From Tyto alba (taxonomy: Eukaryota > Chordata > Aves > Strigiformes > Tytonidae), in assembly GCF_018691265.1 (NCBI RefSeq), contig NW_024881316.1, positions 22,359,819-22,423,818 of the forward strand: a stretch of 64,000 nucleotides of DNA. The letters are read 5' to 3'. The first letter of the stretch is position 1. Each line of letters begins with the position of its first letter. The translations under genes were made by a program, and so were the position numbers. Under the pieces are notes generated by a model. The model was not told the DNA's origin, did not search any database, and saw nothing but the letters and a program-made list of their open reading frames with translations. This document shows, in pieces, positions 1 to 13,438 of this stretch.

Positions 1-3
1 TTT

Positions 4-55
4 AAACAAAACAAAACAAAAAAACAACCAACCAAACAAACAAAAACCCCCAAAA
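4..55. repeat. A/C-only simple repeat (CAAA-like)
   Basis: Fifty-two consecutive bases contain only A and C, built from irregular CAAA, CCAA and ACCCCC words. It lies at the window edge, so its full left extent cannot be seen. It resembles the tracts at 26811-26852, 33129-33240 and 61010-61044. Such tracts commonly grow from poly(A) tails or by slippage of CAAA units; no adjoining retroelement is recognisable on its right side. Confidence 0.85.
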
Positions 56-1637
56 GCTGGATGATATTTAGGAGAGAGAAAATGGACCAGTGAAGAATGG
101 AGAGAAGCTATTACTGACAGAGAAAAAGAGATAAGGGATGAAGAGAGAGACTGAAAGGAGGAAATATCAGGTTACAGAGAAAGAAAATATGACTAAGTTT
201 ATACTGAGTAGAAATAGTGGATGAAATATGAAAATCAAGAGAAAGAAACAATAATAGGCTCAGGAAATCGTCCTCTGAGTAAATCGAGAGTAGTCTTCTG
301 GTTTCAAAGATTTGCAATATAATAAATAAGATATTCTCTAATATGCCATATGGGTTTTGAGATCATTGAATTCACATTTCAGTGCTTTCCAGACAGAAAT
401 GTCCTTTTTTAAAAATAAAAATTAATAGCTTTCACATAAAAATATGAATGGTATCTTTAAGAAAAAAGGATTGGTATTGTGAGATACCAAGGGCAAATGA
501 GAAAAAAAGGGAGAATAACTTCAAGAAGAGAAGGAAAAAGTGTAAAGAGGAAGATAGAAAGATGTGGTATTACTTCTGAAGATAAAATGCCAAATCACAA
601 ATGAAGAGCTGCCTTCAAAAAAGGAATTTTTTTATTTTTGGGCTTTTTTTCAGTGACTGTTCATGGGGGTCCCATGTTAATCTCCTCAATTTATCTCATG
701 ATTTTCAGATTTGTTGAATCTTCACAAAGTAATATTTCCAAAAGATCTCTCTTCCAGTGTGTGGAGGAGTGAACACAAAGAAGATGTAAAACTGCTACAG
801 AAAATGTGAAAAAAGGATTTGTAGGGAAGAGAGAGAAGGTGAACAAGGAGTGCAGACTGTCTGTGGGATAGGTGCAGGCAACAGTAGAAAAGCAGTGTCA
901 ATATTAATACTACTTACATTTTTTTTAGAATGTATATGACATTGTTTCTTTACTGTCTTGTTGCTTTGTTGTTTTGTATTGTCCTGGAATTTAATCTACT
1001 AAATATTTGGGAAACAAAAAGCAAAATTCTGCTGTGATCTGAAATCATCTATATTTAACCAGATAAACTGCTTCTGTGGGGGATTTTTTTTATTGCCTAT
1101 TTAGATGAACAGCAGTTCAGGATGTAAAAATAAGGTCTTTGTTAATCTATTATATTGAAAAATATGAGACAGGTGAAAGCTACAACAGGGACAGAGTTTC
1201 TCACACACAATTGCCTGACAAAGGGCAGCTGTCTCGTGTTAAGTGAAATTGTTGTCTGCTTACAGAGTCTTTGGGCAAAGAGTGTAGAAGGGAATGTGTA
1301 TACCTCCATTATTTGTGGTTCAATTAAATTCAGCTATTAGAGACACCCTATAAAAACTGAATAACAGTACTTAAGCCAAATGTTGTGAAAAAGATGACAT
1401 TTTCACATTTCAGGTTTATAGCCATTATACAAGGATGCTTTTAGAGGCATTTCTAAATTTTCAAAGACAAAAAAAAAATCACACCCTGTGGCTACATGAA
1501 ATCTAGACCATTTGTAGCATCTCTCAGAAATATACCATTTTTCAGTCATGCGTAAACAGAGAAAGCTGCAAAGACACATCTGTTACGATTCTATACTACT
1601 GCATCCTGCTGAAGTTTCCAGCTCATTTTAGCCTAAA

Positions 1638-1658
1638 TTTTTTTTTTTTTTTTTTTTT
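1638..1658. repeat. Poly(T) tract, 21 nt
   Basis: An uninterrupted run of 21 T bases within unique sequence. Read on the minus strand it could be the poly(A) tail of an old retrotransposed RNA, but I recognise no element next to it. Confidence 0.9.
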
Positions 1659-4316
1659 AATGATGCAGGAGGACCTATCCTTTAGCAGCAGCTCCAATGG
1701 GTTTGTGAGATAAATCCACAGAAAAAATTTCCTGCATGTTCCCCAATAGATGTCTGGTTTCTTTTAGTAATTACTTTGCCTGTCAGTCACCACACAATTA
1801 AGTAGCTACCTGGCTGTGGCAGCTTGAACCTTTGAATCTGACAGGAGATGGCTGGGGGAGTTAGCTTGGAAAATAGTTTAAAAGAAACCACTCCAAATGT
1901 CACATCAGTCATCAGTGGTCATCCACAATCTTCATTAGAAAAACAGCAGGAGACCACATATTAGGAGACTATCACAAAGTTATGCAGGTTATTTTTAATG
2001 ATATTTAATTTTAAGAATGAGAAATGCAAATCACACTGGGAAGAAAAAGATATTGTAATTCAGTAGTGCTTGTAAGTAGGAAGATAAACTTAGCATAAAA
2101 AATTAACATGTCAAAGAATCTTTAGATGTTAAAAGACAAACATCTGTAAAAAATTTAAACAATATTTTATTTGAATTTTTCAAGTAACCATAGTCTCAAG
2201 AAAATAGGGTTCTTTCCAAATAATTTAGAGAAAGGAAAAGGGAAGATTCCTGGGAAATGTTTGGAAAATTCTTTGTGTTTGTGGACATAAAATTATCCCC
2301 ATTTAAAACTGAAGGAAAGTTGACCCAGGCTGGGGTTCTCTTTCTGAATGACAGTATTTTCAAGAAGTGGTACTGGTTTGGTCCTTGACTCTCATAACAG
2401 AGACGTGTCTCAGGTAATGCCTAAGAAACAACTGGGACTAGAGTATACTTGATGTCAATCTCATTAAGATCTCAATTTGCATTTTCTTGGTTTTATGGTT
2501 CTATTTTATAACTGGCTTCTAATTTTATCACAAAGAATTTACTCCTCTGCCTTGCTAGAGTACACTTATTCTCCTGGTGGATAAAATAAGATAAGGTCGG
2601 GTGTATTTAAAAAACCTGTTTCACTACAGACCCAGATTAGTCTAAAACTTTCATGTAGAGCTTTTTCAAAGAGCAGTATGCATTTCTTCAGTATTTGCAT
2701 TCTCATTTCCTCCCTCTTCTGCTTTCCAGTTTCTCCAGTAACAAACTTGTTAATACTAGTATGAGATGTCATTCTGAGCAGTCTCAGTCCATATACACCA
2801 ATGCAGACAACATACTGAAGCTGATGTATACCATAATGAGATAGTCTTCTATTACCATGTCCTAGAAAGGCTCAACAACTTTTTCCACAATAACATGTCA
2901 AATAGGAACTCACCCCAGCTGCACTAAGATCCAAAATATATCCGACTAGATCTATTGTTTTATTTGATGATATGACATCACATGATGATGTGATTAGAAC
3001 TCACTTGTGGCTCAGTTTTCATTTTGCTGTCTGTTCTGGCATATAGTTCTTTCTTAGCTCAAACAAGTTTGATTGTAACACCTTAAATTAGTCTCCAGTA
3101 ACAGACATTTACATGACACTTCCATTACCTTACAAACTCCACTAAAATGACCAGAATCCGGTTCTTCTAAGCCTTATCCATGTTTTTAGGGAGAAAACCA
3201 TAACATCCCTCTAGCAGACACCAGTCCCTGCTCATATGCATTTGCAAATGGATGATCCTCTTATCCAGATCAATTAGAGCAGGTGTGGCTGTATTATGTA
3301 CTTAGCAATCAGCAGGATTTTTTTTATTATTATTTGTAGATTGAAGCTACTAAGTATTATAATTCAAACAATAAAATCCTTAAACTGAATTGCAAGATAT
3401 TGAGATGACATTGGGAAGCCTCAAATTTTTATTACCCTTGATATAAAGCAAGGGAATATCTGCTAAAAAGAAACCCTTAACTATAGATTTCGCTACTACC
3501 CACACAAAAGTAAGCATTTTTAAAACTGCAATTACTAAGCAGCATGAAGAAGAAGCATAGCATGCAGCACTGACCCAGCTCCATGGGAAATGTGTAAATA
3601 AAGATCTTTGTGCATCGATGCAGGAACACTTAAGAAGAAAGGTAAGAGATCATCACAAAATGTAGATAACTTCAGAGACATACTATTATGGAAATATCAA
3701 AACTAAGACGACTGGGAGTGTTTAACAGTTTCTTATTTAAAATGCCATTACAAGTTCCACCATGATCAGCAATACCTTCTAAGACTTACAGATTCCCTAG
3801 TCTTCACTGAACTTCCACTTGTGCTTAATGTTGGAAATCTTATCTAACTGCATTTGTTATTCCTAAACATCTCCATCAAAATGTTATTTAGTATAACTTC
3901 TATCATATACTAGAATATACCTTTTTGTACTTATCTTACCAGAATACCTGTAATATCTGATAAGCCAGTAAAAACAGTGTAGTTTTATTTTATCTGTGGT
4001 TACTATCACACAGTGAAACAGTGTGAGAGAATGTTGAAAGCTTAACCTCTTAGTCTTCAAGTCTGCTTTTTACGTCACTGAAGACAATACCATTACTCTA
4101 GAATCTGAAATAAAATTGCCAAAGAGTTTCCTGGTACTCTAGGTATCATGTTCTAAGATCAGGGATTTTTTTCCTACTTTTTCTGTTTTCCTCTAATTAT
4201 ATCAATCTTACACGAAAAACCTAAGTGAATTCTCTTTCTTTTGGAGATCTACTTGCTGTGTCTGGCTAATCTCGTTATTGAACAGCTGGCATGGTTGTCT
4301 TTCAGAAGTACTAGGG

Positions 4317-4334
4317 AAAAAAAAAAAAAAAAAA
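4317..4334. repeat. Poly(A) tract, 18 nt
   Basis: An uninterrupted run of 18 A bases. No recognisable SINE, LINE or retrocopy lies immediately upstream. Confidence 0.9.
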
Positions 4335-7080
4335 GAAAGAAGGACATTTGAAAAGTCAAATGGGAAGTTTCTTATTATTTTAGTAGATTTTAAAATTGAC
4401 TCAGAAGAGCAAAATCTTTGTAGTAATAATATAGATTTTAAAAGTCCCAACCCCCCCTAATAACTTGTGTGCAAAATTTAGAGGGCTATTCATCAGAGAT
4501 ATGATTCTGATATCTTTATCTCTGCTTTTTTCTAATACTTTCAAAATATTACTTGTGGAAGTGGTTATAGTACTTGCAGTTAAGACTGTTTAATGCTTTG
4601 GAGGAGTATCACCTACATTACACAGCTGAAGTTAGGAGCCTAGGCCACTAATAGACAAAGGCAGTAGTTTACATCCTGCTTTATGTTCTGGCTATACACA
4701 GAATCCAGGGTGCTGATTAGGTGTCTACATATTATGCTGTATGAATACTCTCTCCTTACCTTAACCTGCTTTAAACTTATGTTCTTAGTAGAGCTCTGTC
4801 ATAATTTAATCATAGGACTCATGAGTTTGATCCTCCGCTTCCTTCTGTCTTAGGCTGAGAGGCTCTGAAATGCTGGGTACCTTAAAATATACACAGACTT
4901 CACTCGGGCAAAAGAGTGAGTGAAAGAGGATCAGGAATTTAATTCATTGCATTTAAAGAGAATTTGTCTGATGAAATACAGAAAGATCTAGCGGTTCCCA
5001 AATATCCCATTTAAACAAGCTGTCTAAAGTTGTCACGTAAACATTTTTATTAAAGTGGCACAAAAATTAGTCATAGTCCTGAATTTCTATGATTTTGGTC
5101 CACCCTTCCTCCTCTTCCAAAGGTTGAGTTAAAGTCCAAAGATATGTAAAATAGTTTTAGACTGTAAAACTACTATTTAACGCAGACACTTCCATGCTGG
5201 TGATTACGTGGTACATTTACTGGTATATTTTGTTTGGGTGTGACTGAAGTTGACTGTGCTTTGCTTCATCTCAAAAGTACTATGCTAAAGTCAGTTCAGT
5301 AAAACAAAACTGTTTTAATGGTTCTCCTATGCATTCAAACATTGCAATAGTATTCAGGTTGGCAGCATCAGAAGGCTTCATAGGAACTATAGAACCTGTA
5401 TTTCTTGACTGCCTTTAGGCTCAGCTGGAGGGAAAATTGTTGAACTTCTTTGTCAGCAGCAGACCTGTGTTTCTTTAAGACTTTTTAATAACTTATTCAC
5501 TGTTTCTTAAACACTATTGATTTATTTGCTTTAATGAGATTTTCACTTGAATATCAAACTCCTAAAGAAAAAGCATTAATTTGCCTGGGAAAATAAGGTG
5601 AGAATCATACCAACAAAATACCTCCATAATATGGTGTCTCTTAATTATAGAAAATTCTGCCTAACCATAACCTGGTATTAGGTTTATTCCCTTTAAACAG
5701 TTTGTTATAGTGAGTCCTAATTAAATTACAACTATCAAAACATTTTGATACATTAGAATTTGGAGACAATTTAAAAGCACAGATAATGATCATCTATCAC
5801 AATATTTCATATGTATTTGTTGCATGGGAAAAAAAGCAAATAGGAAAAAAAGTGATTACAAAGTGGTTACTGTCATTTACATAGAAGTTATCATATTTTT
5901 CTGAACAGTGCAGTAGTACCTTTGACAGACAGGTACCGAAAAAAAATTACTCATTTTCTCCAGCAAGAATTACTTGATTTTAACACAGATCAAAGGTGGA
6001 ACCTAACTGTATACTTTGTGGTTATTATTACAGCCAAGTTTGTTAACTTTCTGTTTCAACAGCAGTGCACTAATAACTCCCATTATGGGATACTTTCTTT
6101 GCTAATAATAACTTTAGTGTATAAATTAACATAGACATCTTCACCGTGCCCCTTGTTCACCAAAGTATTGCTGAACATGCCAAACTTTATACATTTACCC
6201 TCTTATTTTTTTAATGTTAGCTTGTGATTAGTTGCTTTGCTGAATACGGTCCTTTGATAGACTAAAAGAATTCTTTTTTTAGTCCTTTGTTTCTTTCACT
6301 GTTTCCAAGACAAGGCATACTGCAGAAAACTGTATTTCTCTCAAAGAAAAGCAATTCACTCTTATCAATGTCATTTCAGTAGAAAAATCTGAGTGATCAA
6401 AACCAAAGTCAGAACTTGCTTTTCTCTCAGTGAAGTTCTGCATTTAAATGTGGAGTTTTGTATTTATAAAGAACATGTATTATGGACAGAACAGTCATTT
6501 CATATCTTCATAAAACTCATGTACAGCATATGGATAAGGTACTTTACTGGCAGAATTAAGCAATACTGCTTCTCAGGATCTTGAAATCCATTATATACTT
6601 AGCACTAAATCTGTCCTAGTCTTAGCTTGGTAAACTAGACATGACTTGGGATGGAGATAGATGGCATTAGGCAAGACAGAAGAATGTTTCTAAAAGTCTC
6701 ATGAAGGTGCTCAATTTTCATTTGCATGCATTACAGATGAATCTGGTGTAGTCACTGAAGGCAGTGGCAAACCTTCCATTGACTTTAATGGGGTGGAATT
6801 TCAGTGCCATGCTTTTATCACTTGGAAGTAAGTTTTAGATAAGAAGTGTCACTGTGGAAGAGATGGAAAATGCATAATTTGAAAGGAATTTTAAAGAGAA
6901 GAAGGAACTTTGAATAGTTCAGGCAGGATTAAGATATTATTCCAGTAAAAATAGGAAGCTTGAAAAAAAGTGTGATGTAGATTGGTCATAGAAAGTGGAA
7001 TTAGGATCTTCAAACAAGGAAAGATGAGGTGCTTAGTGACACATATAAGCAGTGCAAAGCTGTAATGTTAAAACTATGTT

Positions 7081-7122
7081 ACCCAAACTATTTCTGATCT
7101 TACCCAAATTATTTCTGATTTC
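7081..7122. repeat. Imperfect 21-bp tandem duplication
   Basis: Two adjacent 21-bp units, 7081-7101 and 7102-7122, both begin with ACCCAAA, continue with TATTTCTGAT and differ at only a few positions. It is a local duplication with no associated gene. Confidence 0.75.
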
Positions 7123-8384
7123 TGTTATCCTTATCATGCACTTACAATACTACCACATGAGTATTTTAGGTTAAATGACTTACCATGGTTCCAGACATCT
7201 TTTTCAAGTTTTATATACCTCAAGGACTACTATGAACTAAAAAACTGCTATGCAAAAAAGGAATCTAAAGAAAACTTATATCAGCTTTGCAATTTCAATG
7301 TGTAGTGAGATTAAACACAAGAGATTGTAACAGAATTGTAAAAGAATGATAGGACTACAAAGTAGAAAACTCAGAAATTAGGAACTGCTAGAGCAGAGAT
7401 AGCTGTTACAGTTGATAACCTTAATAATTTGTTAAATAGTCTTTATAAGATGATATACTACATAATTACATCATCATATTTGTCACTGGATTCTTACCTC
7501 ATTTAGAACAGGAGCTAGATTATGCTCTGGGAATGGGTCAGGCAGTTTCAACCTGAATGTTTTAGGCATAGTATAGCTATATGCAACAAAGGACAAGTTA
7601 TTATAAGAAGAAAAATGTAACAACCTCTAGTACAATTTTTTCTTTTCCTGTTAGATCTGCCTTCTATATACATTGAGTAGCTTCAAAGTAATACATTGGG
7701 GTGATTGACAACAAACCAGTATACAGTATAAAGAATTTATTTGCAGGCATTTACATACAAATGCATTTAAATGTCACTAAAAGCATATCTGGTTTCTTTT
7801 GGAAACTCAGGGACTTGTTCCATCTTGCCCTTTATACCATTTTCAAGCAAAAACTTTTTTCCTTAAACAGCTTTTCTTTACAATGTAATTACTGTTCTGT
7901 GAGTGACAAATTTGAAGATAAAATTAAGTCATTTTGCAGTACTCAGTGCAAATAAGAATCTCAACGTTTTTTTCCAAAGCATCAAGCTGCCATTTTTTTC
8001 CCCACTCAGATAGCTCAAAACCAGAAACATTTAATTTTATCAAACCCCTCCTTCAGTGAAAGAAAAGAAATAACCTTGGCATTGAAAACATGCCTGAAGA
8101 AAGGTCATACAAGCAAGCGACAATTTTCAATTTATAAAGGGATCAAAATACTGTCTTAAGAGGAAAACATCCCTCAACAATTCTGATGACGATTGTTGAA
8201 GTGCATTATACATGTTATTTTCAAAATGAGGTATGACAATCATATTGAAGATCTGACTGGAAGCAAAGAATGTAAAATTGTGGCCTCAAATATAAAGATT
8301 TTTCTTCATATTTCCCTTCAAAATTTTACTGATCTTGGGATTGTGCACTTGGAAGAGGCAAGACCATTTTTCTTTCTGTCTTAC

Positions 8385-8439
8385 CTGGTTCCTGAAGCTC
8401 TGAATGCCGAGTCAGTATTGGGACAATTGCTGAGTGGCA
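8385..8439 (-). other. Candidate 55-bp exon (minus strand)
   Basis: On the minus strand the segment is preceded by a strong pyrimidine tract ending in CTTGCTGTAG (acceptor AG at 8441-8440). It is followed by CCAG|GTAAGA (donor GT at 8384-8383), both close to vertebrate splice consensus. Two of the three frames are open across all 55 bases, giving about 18 codons. I recognise no protein family. A coding exon would be phase-shifting because 55 is not a multiple of three. It could be an exon of an unseen gene or lncRNA on the minus strand, or a chance pairing of splice-like sites. Confidence 0.25.
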
Positions 8440-10878
8440 CTACAGCAAGAGGGAAATGAACAGAAGGTGCCTTTCAGTTTCTGCTGACTCTCTTATGGAT
8501 TCAAGAGAAAAATAAGAATTACATGAGCTAACTAGCATCCACAGTATAGAAGTAAGGTGAAGAAAAATTTGAGGATATGGACATACAGAGCTGCTGAGGA
8601 CTTAAAAACAGGTATAAAAGAGCAAATTTGACTGGGAAAGGGGAATACAAGAGGCATTTTCCTATTCTGCATACAGTAAAATCAAGAAAAAGATCAATTA
8701 CAAATTTTTGCTGCTCAACTTATAGTCTTCATCAATGATTCTTAATAATACCTAGCTCCTAGCAGATGCATATGCAGGTGTATATTTGTCTGAAAACGGT
8801 GTTCTCATTTAGCTCAATTTTAACACAGCTCTTGGAACATTACTATTTTCATAAAATCAAAGGTATTATAATCAAATTATTAAAATGAGAATTTCAGTTT
8901 TCCTGTACATTACAAGTAAATTTCTAACATAAAGGGCCAGGAAGACCTAAAAGCTCAGAAATAAAGAAAGAGAACTCACAAACTGCTGTTACTTTTTTCA
9001 TCATCTAAGCCATTCTTACAATTCCTGAACGGGGTGCTGTCCATACTAGGAAATCCAGCAATTTCACAACTGAGCTTTCAAAAATTACCCAGCACTTTAA
9101 GATTATGAAATCCACAGTATGCTTATATGTACTGGAAAGAGACCAGTGATGAGAGTGTTGAAAGGATGTAACTCATGGTGTTGCTGTGGCTACACAATTT
9201 GTCAAATCATATGAATGCTATTTAAAAGCTCCCTTAAGCTTCTTCACTACTGCTATTTTCCCCATGTGTATTTCCTATTTGTCTTTGAGAGATAACACAT
9301 CAGACAAATTGGAAGTACAAGCTACAAGGAGGGACTTATTTAATAACGTGGAAGACTCGTTTCACTATGTTGTAAAATATACCAGTAGTCTGGAAAGGCA
9401 TACCTCTTCCAAATGAAAGATAATATGCTATGCAACGTAGTCCATTGGGCTATTACAGAGCAGAGTAAATAGGAAGGAAATATGACAACAGAAAGTAACA
9501 ATCCTATACGTGAAATTCCAAATGTCAATGCTGGTGGTTCCCTTAGGATACTGTTCTAATGTCAGATAACTGCAGAACTCCTGAAGCCTACATAAATGTT
9601 TACTCAAAACACAGACAACTAAAAGTAACTTTATTTTTTTAATACAAAGTCTTAAGAGGTCTATCATCATATTAATTATACTGTTTATTTATACAATGTA
9701 GAGGGATGTTTCACTGCAAGAGTACCGAATCTCTTTGGACCATCAGCATGCCAGAATTTATATGACTGCATGGGAACAGCAGCATTCTCAACAAATAATC
9801 GTCAATAATTATGTACTAAAATGAGCCATGAAATAACAGAAAGATAATTATTTTGCACCTGGTTTTGGAAAACATCACTGACAAGGTGAAGAACCTGATA
9901 AACTGACTCCAGTCCTACTCTACAGACTATTTATTTTTCCCATAGGTAGGAAGAGAATCACCTGGGTCATTGGTTTCAAGCCTTTTCAATTGCAGGTGTC
10001 TGTAATTAAAAAAAGGAACCTGTAGACTCTCCCACACACTCCTGATCTCAATATATTCCCAAGGCTTTGTGTTAAATTGAAGAGCCTTAAAAGGCTGAAA
10101 GCCACTATAATAGACCAAAGTAAGAGAGATTAGCAGTATGGTAAGTACCCTACTGCTGTAAATTTGAGATTTTAGGCTAAACTGGTGACACAGCAAAGAA
10201 GTTCTAACCTGTTTCAGCAAATCCATTGCTTTTCCTGAGTCCAGAAGAGGTGAAGGTGACCCTCTTCATGCCCTGAGCTGACAGTCTGGGCACAATCTCA
10301 ACCTGGAACAAAAGTGCTCTGGAGAGAGAAAGAATTCATATCTGAGTCTGGGGGTTCACTTGTCCTTCAATGCTATTTGACTTACATTCACAGCCCAATG
10401 TAAACCTACCTCTGATCCTTACTAGGCAGTGAAAATGTATTAGGGATATACACAAAAGGAGATTTCTTTCAAGCAAGTTCAACTTTAGCCAGAAGGGCAC
10501 CTAAATTTTTTCTCTCAGGACAGTCAGTGGAGAAAGATAGCCCTCTTCTAAGACAGTCTGAGTTTAGGTTGAATAAAAAGACAGCGAACAAAATATAACA
10601 AAAATGATCTGTTGACTTGTAACAAAGGCTACTAGAGTTCTCTAGGAGAGACCATAATTTTATCAGGCCCTGTAGCTTTAGTAAGTAACAGAAAAATGGT
10701 GTAGTAAAATCATGAGTGTCATTTTATTAGAATATAAAAAAATACCTAATCAGTCTAGTACAAGAGACATTGAGATGTGGAATATACTGCTAGAACTCTG
10801 CTAAAAGCAGTAAATGGGTTTGAATTATTATTTCTTAGGTTCCTTACACTTAAGTAATGCAAGCTGCTTTTTGAGCTT
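8440..10878. other. Unique AT-rich noncoding stretch
   Basis: No gene or repeat is recognisable. A minus-strand open frame of 99 codons at 9927-10226 and a plus-strand one of 76 codons at 9186-9416 show no domain, no convincing codon bias and no splice context. I read them as chance. Confidence 0.55.
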
Positions 10879-11054
10879 TGTATTTGCAGTAGGCTTTAAG
10901 GTTCTGGCAGCGGGGCTGCAGAGCTGACCTCTGTGAGGGGAGGCCGGGGCTGCCCCGCGCCGGACACGGCCGGTTCCAGCCGGCTCCAACCCACCCACTG
11001 CAGGGCACGGCTCAGCCCCACAGACACCGTGGGGGTGCCTCAGGGGGAAATGCC

Positions 11055-11061
11055 TTTAAGA
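11055..11061 (+). promoter_or_regulatory. Weak TATA-like box of LTR-1
   Basis: TTTAAGA sits where the better preserved TATTTAAG stands in the related LTR-5. It is the likely remnant of the U3 core promoter, and its activity is doubtful. Confidence 0.4.
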
Positions 11062-11065
11062 AAGG

Positions 11066-11278
11066 GTGAAACGCTGCACAGGTAGAGTGAGGAGTGAGAG
11101 GCAGGGGAGTGAGAAACAATCCTGTGAGCACCAAAGTCAGAAAAGAAGGAGGGGAGGAGGTGCTCCAGGCACCAGAGCAGAGATTCCCCTGCAGCCTGTG
11201 GAGAAGTCCATGTCGGAGCAAATATCCACATTGCAGCCCATGGAGGACTCCATACTAGAGCAGGTGGGTATCTCCTGA
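11066..11278 (+). other. Open frame inside LTR-1 leader, shared with LTR-5
   Basis: A 70-codon frame begins just downstream of the TATA remnant. From about residue 31 (GGGAPGTRAEIPLQP) to the end it is collinear and in the same frame as residues 18-70 of the longer frame in LTR-5, including a shared LQPMED block. The frame stops where LTR-5 continues into its 45-bp repeats. No known retroviral domain is evident. Conservation of the DNA as LTR sequence explains most of the match. Whether the frame was ever translated is unknown. Confidence 0.3.
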
Positions 11279-11489
11279 AGGAGCTGAGGCCGCCCACGGT
11301 GGAGGAGGGGAAAAGTGTGAGAGGGGGGGAGAGGCAGAGAGGAGCTGTTATGGACTGACCACAACCCCCATTCCTCATCCCCTCTCCGGGACACCTGGAG
11401 TGAAGGGGAGCCTTGGAAATGGAGGAGGAAACGTGTTGGTTTTATGCTTGGCTTTTTCTTTCTCACTGTCCAAATGTATTTTAATTGGC

Positions 11490-11495
11490 AATAAA
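11490..11495 (+). terminator. Polyadenylation signal of LTR-1
   Basis: AATAAA lies in an AT-rich context about 190 bp before the LTR end. The same block occurs at 58125 in LTR-5. It would mark the R region in the ancestral provirus. Confidence 0.6.
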
Positions 11496-13438
11496 TTAAA
11501 TTTAATTTTCACCAAGTTGAGTCTCTTTTGCCTACCACAGTAATTGGTAAGCAGTTTCCCTGCCTTTATCTCGACTCATGAGCTTTTTTGTTCCTTTTCT
11601 TCCTATTTTCTCTGAGAGGGGGTAGTAGTGAGTGAGCAGCTGGGTGGACTTTTGGCATTTGGCCAACACTAACCTGCCACAGTCTTTTATGAACTCTCCT
11701 CTTCAACTCTGTCTTTCCATCTTCTGTTGCCTGTCTTTTAAGCCATAGCACTCTTTTAGGTGAACAAAATTGATCTCAGCAAATTTGGTCTATTTCATCT
11801 TCATTTTACGGTGAGACAAATTATGCTACGGAAGTGCCTGTTCCTATCCTTGATTACAAACAGAGCTTGGAGTGATTAGATTAGCTGCAGATGAGTGCTG
11901 TAGACATGAAAATTTAGGCAAGATTAATGCAACCCTTTATGTCCACAACTATCCTGAGGTCTTAGGTGTGCATGAGTGGCAGTACACTTGTTATGAAGGG
12001 AATTTCAAAGAAGACTATGCAAACAGAAGGTTTTGAACTGTTGTCTGAGAGAAGAAACTAGTCAAATCTCCCAGTTAATGAGATTAGTTGAATACTCAGA
12101 ATTCCTGTGTGAAGTCTTATGACTGACAAAATATTTTTTAGATTAGCAAAATATTAGTCTGGTCTTTAATTATGTAGATTAAGTAACACACTCAAATAAT
12201 AATGTTAAAATCAATCTTTTTGCATTTCAGATAGCAGCTGAGTTCATACAACCACAAATTTATCTTCTCTGAATCCATGCTGGCTGGAATAATATACAGA
12301 TACACAGGTTGTAAGATATATTAAAGATATATTCTTAAAGTAACTTCAGTTTTCAGTTCCAAAGGTAGGTTATCATAACAAAAACATTCTATGCTCCAAT
12401 ACCTGCATTTGAAAAGGAGCATAAAATAGTTTATTGTAGGATTCTCAATTGAATGTTCGTTTATTATAAAATACAGTGGGAACACATGCTGTAGTAATTG
12501 GTAAATCTATATACTGCCCCATTATAAAGCAAAGCAAAAAATAAAGCTGCCTTTTTAAAAATATTGCTTCATCCAAATGTATATGAGCTTGCTGTAATGT
12601 CTATATAACCCGCATTTTTGCCATACAATGTAATGAATAATCCACATTTTTTGCTGTTCAATTTAATAAACCACTTCATATAACCTCTCCAGACTGATGA
12701 TCTGTTGTTTATGACAGACTGAACTGTTTAACAGAACTAGCTTAGTCATAAATACTGTCAGGTGTGTTGTTAGAGAACTGCCATCTCCCTCATATCACTG
12801 ACTATTGTAGTATTTATTCCACCCACTGGAAAAGAATAGAGGTGCAGATATTTCCCTTAAAATTTTCTCAGTGCTGACCAAGGCTAGATATATACATGTT
12901 CACTTGAAAGACATACCTCACAATTTTAAGAGTATTCTAGAATATATGGATGACACATATATATATAAATGTAAATAGAAAAAGTGCAAATATAAACCAA
13001 ACCTGAATATCTACTAACTAAAACTTTCTTAAAACTACAGGGTGGTTTTCTTAGTGAGACAGACATGTGAAGAATACTGAGCATATATTTCATGTTAATG
13101 ACTGATGAGCAGTATCAATATTTTTTGTATTATTTTCCTCTAAAAGTTATTTTTTACATAGTTCTAACCCAAATTACTGTGTGTCTTACCATAAATTAAA
13201 TAAACAAAATATTTAATTTAGTACTGCTCTGTAATAAAGTAACTGAAAGTAGTAATGTACTGGGGGAACATGTAGGCAGATTCCTCCACAGCATGATAAT
13301 ACTTAAATTGGAGATAATCCAGTGATCTATGACCTGAAAAGTGTTAAATTATTTTCAGTAACAAGTTTCTTTTATCAATAGACTCATTTACAATATACCT
13401 TAATCTTTTATTTAAGGAGAGTCATTTATAATTACAAG

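Larger units (their letters stand above)
56..8384. other. Unique AT-rich noncoding stretch, no gene seen
   Basis: I see no gene, LTR or LINE end here. The part from about 60 to 850 is noticeably purine-rich on the + strand (runs of GAGA, AAAG and GGAA). It holds a T tract at 1638-1658, an A tract at 4317-4334 and an imperfect 21-bp tandem duplication at 7081-7122. Open frames of 60-88 codons occur on both strands, have no recognisable domain and fit the chance expectation for long AT-rich DNA. The sequence could be intergenic or intronic. Confidence 0.6.
10879..11681 (+). mobile_element. LTR-1: solitary ERVL-type avian LTR
   Basis: About 803 bp of GC-richer sequence opens with TGTATTTGC and closes with CTGCCACA, in the TG...CA form of retroviral LTRs. 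It matches the general plan of LTR-5 at 57224: a TTTGGCAGC-like start, a CpG-bearing U3, a weak TATA-like TTTAAGA at 11055-11061 and a shared leader region with the GAGCAGAGATTCCCCTGCAG block. It ends with an AATAAATTAAA polyadenylation region at 11490 and a U5 with the CACAGTAATTGG block. The flanking pentamers, agctt and gtctt, agree at only three of five positions, so the insertion is old or the left border slightly off. No internal proviral genes adjoin it, so it is a solo LTR. It lacks the 45-bp repeats of LTR-5. Confidence 0.85.
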
